The translations under genes and the position numbers were made by a program. A model generated the notes under the pieces. That model was not told the origin of the DNA. It was given only the letters and a program-made list of their open reading frames with translations, and did not search any database. Shown piece by piece: positions 54,436-61,685 of a DNA stretch of 64,000 bases. How positions within the stretch are numbered: position 1 is the first letter of the stretch; every line of letters begins with the position of its first letter. The stretch is from an uncultured Roseburia sp. (GTDB taxonomy: Bacteria; Bacillota; Clostridia; Lachnospirales; Lachnospiraceae): the NCBI GenBank assembly GCA_934309475.1, contig CAKRDK010000010.1, positions 1-64,000 on the forward strand, read 5' to 3'.

Positions 54436-55716
54436 CTATTCCACTGCCTTTGCATTCGGATAAATCTGAGCCATTTTTGCATCATCATAATGCACATCCA
54501 TCCACTCCTGCCAGGATGTCTCCGCGGTAATTCCCTGTCCACGTTCATCGTAACGAATCAACGCCCCGCATGATACAACTACATTGCATATCATAAAAAC
54601 CAAAAGACTGCCTGCTGCCACTTTCGCCGCCTGCGCCGGAAACTTCCGCATTCCTCTGTCTATCGGCGGAAACAGTTTTTTAAACCACACTACCGCAGCG
54701 ATTCCCCAGAAAAAGCAATATAAAAGATTGATTCTTCCGCCAAGGTTAAACGGTATCCCACTGTAATCCCAGAATACTTTTCCAAAGACAATTTCTGTAA
54801 AAACACTGCAAAGGTACTCATATGCTCCGCCGAGCAGCGTGCCGACCAGGAAGAGAAAGCTGTCGCTTCTGTCTTTGTATTTATAGAGCAGTAACGTCAC
54901 CAGCGCAATCGCGAGTCCCCACACAATGCTGAACGGTCCCCACACCACACTGCTCCTGCTCATCCAGACACCCATTGTAATCCTGCAAAAAATCGTTTCC
55001 GTGATATCCCCCAGAAATGCACCGATGAAAAAAAGCAATACCAGCTTATACAGTCCGCCATGTGCCGTAAATCCAGTCTCTGCTTTTTTTGCCTTTGGAT
55101 ACGCTTTCCGGATACGTTTTTGCACCATTCCTGCGATTTTGGATTCCAGACGTTCTCTGACCTTGTCCATCTCTGCATCTGCGGATTCCCAGCGTTTCGG
55201 ATTCCTGCTTTTCCCCCACAAGAGCATTGCCGATGCAAAAATGTCGAGTGCTAAAATTCCAACCAGAACCAGCAACAGTATCTGCATAAAAAACGCCGGC
55301 AAAACAGAAAGCAGCAGTAAAGTAAGCCCGTTTCCCCAGCGCACCACTACAAATCCTAACGCTCCCCAGAACACAGATGCCGAAATACAGATGTAGCCGT
55401 CGAGATTCCATTTCATACCGGAGTAATCCCACCAGCGCTCCTTGAATACTTTTTCAATCAGATGTCCGCTGACCCACTCCGCTACCGTACCATAAACAGC
55501 CGCAAATAAGAAAAGCCAGATGCCGTCTAGTTCCTGCAAGCCGACCGTCATGATTACAGATGTAATTCCATACAGTACGCAAAACGGTCCATTTACCAGA
55601 CCGCGGTTTACAAATTTCTTCTGCTGCATGGCTGCAAACACCGTCTCTAAGACCCAGCCCACGAAGGAATAGACAAAAAACAGCCACAATAACTCATATC
55701 CCGTAAAATGATTCAT
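54436..55716 (-). CDS. Duplicated CmpB-like (PF06541) membrane protein
   Basis: A 426-residue membrane protein with about ten helices. The PF06541-type module appears twice: FFVYSFVGWVLETVFAAMQQ with FVNRGLVNGPFCVLYGI near the N-terminus, and FFIGAFLGDITETIFCRIT with MSRSSVVWGPFSIVWGLA near residue 230. Members are labelled putative ABC transporter permeases, but no ATPase gene is adjacent. AAAGGAG precedes the ATG. Function unknown; the internal duplication is plain in the sequence. Confidence 0.78.
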   Translation of the reverse strand: MNHFTGYELLWLFFVYSFVGWVLETVFAAMQQKKFVNRGLVNGPFCVLYGITSVIMTVGLQELDGIWLFLFAAVYGTVAEWVSGHLIEKVFKERWWDYSGMKWNLDGYICISASVFWGALGFVVVRWGNGLTLLLLSVLPAFFMQILLLVLVGILALDIFASAMLLWGKSRNPKRWESADAEMDKVRERLESKIAGMVQKRIRKAYPKAKKAETGFTAHGGLYKLVLLFFIGAFLGDITETIFCRITMGVWMSRSSVVWGPFSIVWGLAIALVTLLLYKYKDRSDSFLFLVGTLLGGAYEYLCSVFTEIVFGKVFWDYSGIPFNLGGRINLLYCFFWGIAAVVWFKKLFPPIDRGMRKFPAQAAKVAAGSLLVFMICNVVVSCGALIRYDERGQGITAETSWQEWMDVHYDDAKMAQIYPNAKAVE

Positions 55717-55870
55717 GCATGTTCTCCTTTGTTTATACTACGTCATTTTTATGCTCGCTGCCCCATGTGCACATGAAAACCAGAATCGATGTTCCCGGTA
55801 TCCTCTCCTGTGTGACAACATTCTTTTTTTAACAACTGTTCCAACATATGTTTTCCTTTCTACGCTTTCC

Positions 55871-55893
55871 TTTAGGTAGGTATATAACCTAAA
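55871..55893. promoter_or_regulatory. Palindrome upstream of the bicupin gene
   Basis: TTTAGGT-(9)-ACCTAAA, with an inner TAGGT-ATATA-ACCTA. Spacing and symmetry fit a dimeric repressor or activator site about 90 bases before the gene. The regulator is unknown, and the rest of 55717-55983 shows nothing else I can name. Confidence 0.5.
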
Positions 55894-55983
55894 TGTGCGT
55901 ACTTTCTTTTATAGACATTATATTGTATAGTCAATGTATAAGCAATCCTAACTTTGCAGACAATGAATCAGGAGGAAAAGACG

Positions 55984-56631
55984 ATGAATCAAGTATTTAC
56001 CATTGAAGACCTGCGTCCTGTGAGGGACGGCATGACGATTTCAAGAGACTCAAAGCTTGGCAGCCAAAACCGTGTCACCTATTTTTCCATGGGAAAAGAT
56101 ACTTCCATCAGCCAGGAAAGTTATGACCGTATGACGATGTATCTGGGTGCTTCCGGCAGCGGAACCTTTCTCATTGGCGAAAAGCCTGAGAAAATCAGCA
56201 TGGAACCGGGCTGCGCTCTCATTGTTCCCCAGAAGACATTGTGCGGAATGCAGACAGATGAGGGATTGGTGTACACCGAAATTATTTTTGAAAAGGAGAC
56301 TACTATGAATCAGAATGTTAAAACAAATGAAGTATTTGCACTGAAAGATCTTATTTCCTATGAAGAGGGAAGCATCGCAAACATGGACGTCGTAAGCAAC
56401 GATACGATGAAATATGTGCTCATGGCGTTCGACGAGGGAACCGGACTCACACCACACCGCGCCCCGGGAAACGCAATCGTTTTCGCCTTAGAAGGGAAAG
56501 CAACCATCGGATACGAGGGAAAAGATTATGAATTAAGCGCAGGCGAATGTTTCCGCTTTGAGAAAAACGGACTTCACAGTGTTACCGCAAACGGAAAATT
56601 TAAGATGGCTCTTTTGCTTGTATTAGAATAA
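55984..56631 (+). CDS. Bicupin protein
   Basis: A 215-residue protein with two cupin barrels. The second (about 120-215) is the clearer: GLTPHRAPGNAIVFALEGKA, GYEGKDYELSAGECFRF and GLHSVTAN. The first (1-105) has lost most metal-binding His residues. AGGAGG lies 8 bases before ATG 55984. Single-gene plus-strand unit with a strong terminator. Ligand unknown; a small-molecule binding or sensing role is the usual guess. Confidence 0.82.
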   Translation: MNQVFTIEDLRPVRDGMTISRDSKLGSQNRVTYFSMGKDTSISQESYDRMTMYLGASGSGTFLIGEKPEKISMEPGCALIVPQKTLCGMQTDEGLVYTEIIFEKETTMNQNVKTNEVFALKDLISYEEGSIANMDVVSNDTMKYVLMAFDEGTGLTPHRAPGNAIVFALEGKATIGYEGKDYELSAGECFRFEKNGLHSVTANGKFKMALLLVLE

Positions 56632-56635
56632 TAAG

Positions 56636-56673
56636 AAAGAGGAACGGCTGTTTTACGGCTGTTCCTCTTTTTC
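56636..56673. terminator. Bidirectional terminator, bicupin and MATE
   Basis: AAAGAGGAAC (56636-56645) pairs perfectly with GTTCCTCTTT (56661-56670), with TTTTT on the plus side and TTTCTTATTATT on the minus side. It serves two convergent genes. Confidence 0.88.
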
Positions 56674-56674
56674 A

Positions 56675-58021
56675 CTATCGAAATACTTTTCTCTTCACAA
56701 AATAGTACGCTATCATCATCGCGATACCCGTAACCACCCAGGAAATCGGGTAAATTATCATCAACATCCAGAATTCATGCACCATCCGACATGCGGTTGC
56801 AATCCAGATTAATCTTAACACGCACGAACCCAAAAATGTGATGATGGCAGGTGTCAGGGAATGACCCAGACCTCGCATCGCACCGGCACTGATTTCATAG
56901 ATGGACGTCAGCAGTTCGAGGGTCGTCGCTATGAGAATACGCTGGTTCGCATAGACGAGCACACCCGGATCCGTGGAATACAGACGAAGGAAAAATCCGC
57001 GTCCTAACACAAAAACGCCGGAGAGCAGTCCACAGGATACCAGTGAAAATACCATCGCAATCCGAAATATCTTTCTACATCTTTCATATTCCCCAGCTCC
57101 ATAGTTCTGGCTGGTAAACGTTACCGTCGCCTGTGCAAAGGCATTTACCAGGAAATATGCAAAAAATTCAAAGTTTAATGCCGCCGCAGAACCTGCGATT
57201 GCGTCGGAGCCAAAACTATTGATTGTACTTTGTATACAAACGTTTGCAATCGAGAACATCATACCCTGCAATCCTGCCGGTATTCCGATTGCAAGAATCT
57301 TTTTCAATTCTTTCGGTGCGATTGTCAATTTTCGTAAATTTAGCCGGATTGGCTCGGCTTCATGGAGCAGCACATACATCACAATTCCGGAACTTACCAT
57401 ATTTGATATTACCGTCGCAATTGCAACTCCCGCCACGCTCAGCCGGAAACCGATTACAAGCACAAGGTTCAACGCCGTGTTGATGATTCCCGCCACAATC
57501 AAGCTGTAGAGCGGACGCTTGCTGTCCCCTGTACTTCTCAAAATGGAAGAGCCAAAATCGTACAACATGATAAAAGGCATGCCCAACAGATAAATGCGCA
57601 AATATAACACCGCAAGGTCAATTACATCCTCAGGTGTTCCCATCAAAAGCAATACCGGTCTTGCAATGAATTGTCCTAAAATCATAACAAAAAATCCGCT
57701 CGCGATTGCAACTACAATCGCCGTATGTATCGCCGCTTCTATATTCTGTTCTGCTTTCTGTCCAATGTAATGCGCAATCACAACATTCGACCCCAATGAT
57801 ATTCCGATAAAAAGATTTATCAGAAGCGATATGAGAGAACTGTTGCTTCCGACCGCCGCAAGCGCCTGACTGCTCGCGAACCGCCCGACAACTGCCGTGT
57901 CCACAGAATTAAATAACTGCTGTAAAATACTGCTCGCCGCAAGCGGTAATGCAAACATAAGAATTTTATTCCACAACGTTCCATGCGTCATGTCCATTGA
58001 CTTTTTTCCTGCTGTACTCAT
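56675..58021 (-). CDS. MATE family efflux transporter
   Basis: A 448-residue, 12-helix exporter of the MATE superfamily. Family features are AASSILQQLFNSVDTAVVGRF (helix 1 and loop), GISLGSNVVIAHYIGQ and the mirrored AFAQATVTFTSQNYGAGEYERC in the second half. Distinct from the MATE at 20 kb: the N-terminal sequences differ throughout. Substrate unknown. The ribosome site is weak; MDMTHGT could be the true start. Confidence 0.88.
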   Translation of the reverse strand: MSTAGKKSMDMTHGTLWNKILMFALPLAASSILQQLFNSVDTAVVGRFASSQALAAVGSNSSLISLLINLFIGISLGSNVVIAHYIGQKAEQNIEAAIHTAIVVAIASGFFVMILGQFIARPVLLLMGTPEDVIDLAVLYLRIYLLGMPFIMLYDFGSSILRSTGDSKRPLYSLIVAGIINTALNLVLVIGFRLSVAGVAIATVISNMVSSGIVMYVLLHEAEPIRLNLRKLTIAPKELKKILAIGIPAGLQGMMFSIANVCIQSTINSFGSDAIAGSAAALNFEFFAYFLVNAFAQATVTFTSQNYGAGEYERCRKIFRIAMVFSLVSCGLLSGVFVLGRGFFLRLYSTDPGVLVYANQRILIATTLELLTSIYEISAGAMRGLGHSLTPAIITFLGSCVLRLIWIATACRMVHEFWMLMIIYPISWVVTGIAMMIAYYFVKRKVFR

Positions 58022-58260
58022 AATAACTCTATTTCACTCCAATGCTTTCTGAAACTTCTATCATTCCTCTGTATTGTAATCCCTTTCTATTTTTGCCGCA
58101 ATATATGATTAAAAAATATACCGTATCTCTGTCCTCCCTCCCCACGTTCGCCCAGAATCTTAAAAGTTTATAAATTCCCCGCATATCCTTCCGCACACAC
58201 TTGACACAGCTTCCTTCCGGTAGTAAATTTGTCTCATTATCTATTTTGAGGTGGATTAGA

Positions 58261-58581
58261 ATGAGTATTTTCAAGAAAAAACTGACGGTAAACGAGGCAA
58301 TCAACGCCGCACACACATCTGCGAATGCCATGTTGATTGACTGCCGCACCAAAGAGGAATTCCGCCACGGTCATGTGGGTGGCTGCGTGAATATTCCGCT
58401 TGACAGAATGACAGAAGATTATCTGTCGAGAAGAATTCCGGATAAGGAGAAAAGCCTGTATATCATCGGCAGTTACCAGAACCGCTCCGAGAAAGCAGTG
58501 CGCGCACTGAAAAAAGCCGGTTACAAGCACGCTGTATTTGGCGGCTACATGGAAGAGCATTTTGGTATTTTAAAGAAATAA
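58261..58581 (+). CDS. Rhodanese-like protein lacking the catalytic Cys
   Basis: A 106-residue single-domain rhodanese. It shows AMLIDCRTKEEFRHGHVGGCVNIPLD, the fold's signature, but the active loop that normally reads CxSGxRS is GSYQNRS, so the persulfide-forming Cys is Gly. GAGGTGG precedes ATG 58261. It is probably a binding or regulatory version. Stands alone on the plus strand; neighbours are on the other strand. Confidence 0.85.
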   Translation: MSIFKKKLTVNEAINAAHTSANAMLIDCRTKEEFRHGHVGGCVNIPLDRMTEDYLSRRIPDKEKSLYIIGSYQNRSEKAVRALKKAGYKHAVFGGYMEEHFGILKK

Positions 58582-58604
58582 GCTTTATTGGAAAAAGCAT
58601 TGCA

Positions 58605-58644
58605 AAAAAAGAACGCAGACTTTTTCTTTTTCAAAAAATCTGCG
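58605..58644 (-). terminator. Terminator of the flavin reductase operon
   Basis: CGCAGA (58614-58619) and TCTGCG (58639-58644) with an inner A/T stem, followed on the minus strand by TTCTTTTTTT. Confidence 0.8.
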
Positions 58645-58672
58645 CTCCCTGTTCTCTTGTACGAAAACTGTT

Positions 58673-59224
58673 TTATTTTAATTTCAAACCGTCTTTGAAT
58701 GCTTCCCCGACCTTTTTTCCAAGTCCGATATATACGTTGTTGACCGGGTCATACGTGATTGGTTTTAATTTTGCCGGGTCAATCTTTCCATCTGTCAGAA
58801 TGCTTTCGTGCGCATTCACGTTGACGATTTCCCCAATTAAAATGCCATCGTTAAAACTTTTTACCTTACATTCTAATGCCATCGGCAGTTCGTCGATTAA
58901 CGGTGCATTGACGTACTCACTTTTGGTTGCGTGAAATCCCGCTTTTTCAAATTTATCCGGCACTTTTGCGGCTGACTCTACTCCGACATAGTCACACGGA
59001 ATTACCGTATCTTCTGTGGCAATGCTGACTGTAAATGCGCCTGTCTTTGCAAAGTTGTCGGTTGTTTTGTGTTTTGACATGCTGATGGAAATTTCATTCA
59101 TATCTGTGATGATTCCCCATGCTGCATTCATGGCATTTGGCACACCATTTTCATCATAGGTTCCAACAATCAGTACCGGCATCGGGTACATGTATGGTTT
59201 TGCACCAAAATTTACTCTGCTCAT
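58673..59224 (-). CDS. Flavin reductase family protein
   Basis: A 183-residue FMN-binding split-barrel protein of the flavin reductase-like family. The N-terminal PMPVLIVGTYDENGVPNAMN, the STSKHKTT-like ISMSKHKTTDNF (flavin contact) and FTVSIATEDT are characteristic. It may supply reduced flavin or act as an oxidoreductase. GGAGGAAG precedes the ATG. It follows a nitroreductase gene by 29 bases, forming an operon. Confidence 0.88.
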   Translation of the reverse strand: MSRVNFGAKPYMYPMPVLIVGTYDENGVPNAMNAAWGIITDMNEISISMSKHKTTDNFAKTGAFTVSIATEDTVIPCDYVGVESAAKVPDKFEKAGFHATKSEYVNAPLIDELPMALECKVKSFNDGILIGEIVNVNAHESILTDGKIDPAKLKPITYDPVNNVYIGLGKKVGEAFKDGLKLK

Positions 59225-59253
59225 CTTTCTTCCTCCGTTCTTTTCTTACTGTT

Positions 59254-59781
59254 CTATTTGATATAATACACTCTTCCTTCTTTTCGCGGTGCAGCCTCCG
59301 GATAATCTCCATCGACATAACCAAATGCACAATGTGCAATTCCTTCATATTCCTCTTCGATACCGAGCGATTTCAGAAGATTTTTTCCCCATTCTGTCTC
59401 GAACTCTTCTTTTGCACGATGAATCCAGCAGCTTCCAAGTCCCAGTTCATGCGCCGCCTGCATCAGATTTCCCATGACAAGGCTTCCGTCATAGACGTGG
59501 GTCGGGCAGTCTTTTTTTGCCAGAACAATAATCATTTCCGGTGCGCCGTAAAACGGATCGAATCCTTCCTGCCAGCCTCCAATCTTACAATTCATTCTGG
59601 CAATCTCATCCCGCAGTTTGCGGTCTGTAACCTGTATCATAATGGTGCTCTGTCTGCCCATTCCGCTCGCCGCATACATGCCTGCTTCTATCATCTGGTC
59701 GATGATTTCCTGCGGTACCATGTCCGGCTTATAGTTACGGACGCTTCTTCTTTTCTTCATCTGCTCTATTGCTTCACTCAT
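59254..59781 (-). CDS. Nitroreductase family protein
   Basis: A 175-residue FMN-dependent oxidoreductase. It starts KKRRSVRNYKPDMVPQEIID, the usual flavin-binding N-terminus, followed by AASGMGRQSTIM and GSCWIHRAKEEF. Reduces nitro-aromatics or related compounds with NAD(P)H; the physiological substrate is not known. ATG 59781 follows GGAGGTG. Upstream of the flavin reductase, suggesting linked flavin chemistry. Confidence 0.9.
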   Translation of the reverse strand: MSEAIEQMKKRRSVRNYKPDMVPQEIIDQMIEAGMYAASGMGRQSTIMIQVTDRKLRDEIARMNCKIGGWQEGFDPFYGAPEMIIVLAKKDCPTHVYDGSLVMGNLMQAAHELGLGSCWIHRAKEEFETEWGKNLLKSLGIEEEYEGIAHCAFGYVDGDYPEAAPRKEGRVYYIK

Positions 59782-59877
59782 TTTCCACACCTCCATTTTT
59801 CATCGTAGCATAGGTGCATGCGTTCGGCAAGTCTGTGTGCTTTTAAAAATCAGCAGCAGTGCGCTACAAATGTGGTT

Positions 59878-60420
59878 TCATGTAAAATTTCTAATGATTC
59901 TCAATCCATCAAGCGGCGCACAAAATTTCTGATTATGCTTCTCACATTCCTGGATTACTTCATTCAGATTGAACCACTCCGCACCGTCTAACTCTTTCTC
60001 CTGCAATGTCAGTTCTTCTAACGTTACCGGCTTCGCGTATGCATACACAAATGCGATTTCACTGTCACGGAACATTTTCCCGTAAAATTCTTTTTCATAC
60101 TGGATAACAAAACGATTCACATACGTCAGCTCGTCCGGCTCTGCCTTGATTCCGAGTTCCTCCTCAAGTTCTCTGAGCGCGGACTCGAGTGGTTCGCCGC
60201 CTGCATGAATATGTTCCGCACCACCCAGATATGCGCCGTCCGGTGCCGGATTCCCATACTCTATCAGCTTTTTAAATCCTTCAAAATACTTTGGTTCTGT
60301 CTGCTGTCCCTCACAGAAAATATAATATCGGTACTGCTTCATCTCCATATACTCCGGGCGACGCTTTCTCTTCCAATCGAGCCTGCTCGATTTTTTTCCA
60401 CTTCCGGCTTTTTTAGGCAC
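59878..60420 (-). CDS. RloB N-terminus fused to a Nudix domain
   Basis: A 180-residue chimera. Residues 1-51 look like the start of RloB: a basic tail, then YYIFCEGQQTEPKYFEGF, the EGxxTEPxYF motif. From about residue 60 it becomes Nudix hydrolase, with the box HAGGEPLESALRELEEELGI and a following DELTYVNRFVIQYEKE region. The Nudix N-terminal strands and the rest of the RloB Toprim-like domain are missing, so a deletion probably joined two genes. The start is GTG and overlaps the ATPase gene by 8 bases. Whether it is functional is unknown. Confidence 0.7.
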   Translation of the reverse strand: MPKKAGSGKKSSRLDWKRKRRPEYMEMKQYRYYIFCEGQQTEPKYFEGFKKLIEYGNPAPDGAYLGGAEHIHAGGEPLESALRELEEELGIKAEPDELTYVNRFVIQYEKEFYGKMFRDSEIAFVYAYAKPVTLEELTLQEKELDGAEWFNLNEVIQECEKHNQKFCAPLDGLRIIRNFT

Positions 60421-61588
60421 TCACACTCCCCCAATCTATAATCTTTCTGAGATACGGATCTGCACCATACTTCCCTTCAAGATACTGTTTGTCAAACTTC
60501 GCATCTTTTCTGACAGATTCCCCTTTCTCATTCTTAAACTCCACTAGGGAATATAATTTCGAATTCTGTGCATTTCCTTTTGCCACAAACCAGATTTCAT
60601 CCCTGCGAAATACTTCACTGCTCATAGTGGATAAATCATGAGATGTAAATATCAACTGCACTTTATGCCGGTTAATTTCCATATTGTTGAACATCATAAT
60701 AATATAACGTAATAAGACCGGATGTATTTTTGCATCCAACTCGTCGATTACAAGTGTGGTTCCATCTAGTAAACTCGCTGCAATGAACGGAAGCAGTCCA
60801 AAAAGTTTTTTTGTTCCACTGGATTCATCCGACAGCGTAAGTTCTGTTTCCACATTATTTATAAGATGTTTTGTGAATACTTCTATCCTATCATGCTCCT
60901 TTTCCTCTACTCTGAAATCAACAATATCTAAATCCATCTCCTGAATCATATCAAGCATCAGCTTTTTTACATCCTCCGATGTCGAAATAGCCATTTTCAA
61001 TTCCTGAACCGGATTACCGTAATTCAAAAAATCTATACCATTAACAAACCATCCTAACACGTCCTTAACTACCACATTTCCCCTATATACAATGCCAAAA
61101 TAGGAAAGCAGGGTAAGTGTCTTAGATAACTCATCACTGACTTTTAATTTCGAAAAAGTTCCCTTTAACTGGATTTCATTTTCATCTCTTGTAAATAAAG
61201 CAGAACGTCTGCCTGTCTCAAGCTTCACTCTATCTAAGCTTTCATAAATAACAACGTCACGCTTTACTTGCAAAATATATCTGTACTCTGCCATTCCCGT
61301 TCTGAAAAAAAGTTCAAATTCTGTCGGTTCATTTTTGCTCTCTGAAAAAGCAAAAGGCTCTACCATGATTTTCTTCTGAAGAAATGCCATTTCTTCACTA
61401 TCTTCTGTAGCGTACAATGGACGTAAAATCTTTGCCACCAATGTGTGTACTGCAGCTAAAACATTTGATTTTCCTCCACCGTTCGGTCCGTAAATTGCTG
61501 ACACCGGCAAATACAAATCCCCATCTTTGTCTTTTATAATTCTATCTTCATGTTCAGAGATTGCCGCTGCCTGCATATCAAATGTCAC
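60413..61588 (-). CDS. RloA-like AAA ATPase with broken 5' end
   Basis: 391 residues from GTG 61588. It is an AAA15/OLD-like ATPase: Walker A AIYGPNGGGKSNVLAAVH (about 33-50), signature-like LSDESSGTKKLFGLLP, Walker B TTLVIDELDAKIHP, and the H-motif IFTSHDLSTM. The first strand of the fold, normally before Walker A as an MxxxFxNYKSIRDEVTFDM segment, lies in another frame: MEFKKYKFTMKNKR starts at ATG 61634 and stops at 61590. RloA/RloB pairs are linked to restriction and anti-phage loci. Both genes here look damaged. Confidence 0.75.
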   Translation of the reverse strand: MTFDMQAAAISEHEDRIIKDKDGDLYLPVSAIYGPNGGGKSNVLAAVHTLVAKILRPLYATEDSEEMAFLQKKIMVEPFAFSESKNEPTEFELFFRTGMAEYRYILQVKRDVVIYESLDRVKLETGRRSALFTRDENEIQLKGTFSKLKVSDELSKTLTLLSYFGIVYRGNVVVKDVLGWFVNGIDFLNYGNPVQELKMAISTSEDVKKLMLDMIQEMDLDIVDFRVEEKEHDRIEVFTKHLINNVETELTLSDESSGTKKLFGLLPFIAASLLDGTTLVIDELDAKIHPVLLRYIIMMFNNMEINRHKVQLIFTSHDLSTMSSEVFRRDEIWFVAKGNAQNSKLYSLVEFKNEKGESVRKDAKFDKQYLEGKYGADPYLRKIIDWGSVSA

Positions 61589-61639
61589 TTCATCTCTTAT
61601 TTTTCATCGTAAATTTATATTTCTTAAACTCCATTAAAT

Positions 61640-61683
61640 TAAAAAACCAGCCCCGGTCAAACATTTGACCAAAGGCTGGTTTT
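61640..61683 (-). terminator. Terminator of the SNF2 helicase gene
   Basis: AACCAGCC (minus strand) pairs with GGCTGGTT across 61645-61680, with an inner GGTCAAA/TTTGACC stem, then TTTTTT. It ends just before the remnant ATG of the RloA-like gene. Confidence 0.85.
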
Positions 61684-61685
61684 CT

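Noticed and set aside
58029..58352. 107-codon minus-strand open frame
   Set aside because: It overlaps the start of the rhodanese gene and the intergenic region, has no ribosome site and no family resemblance.
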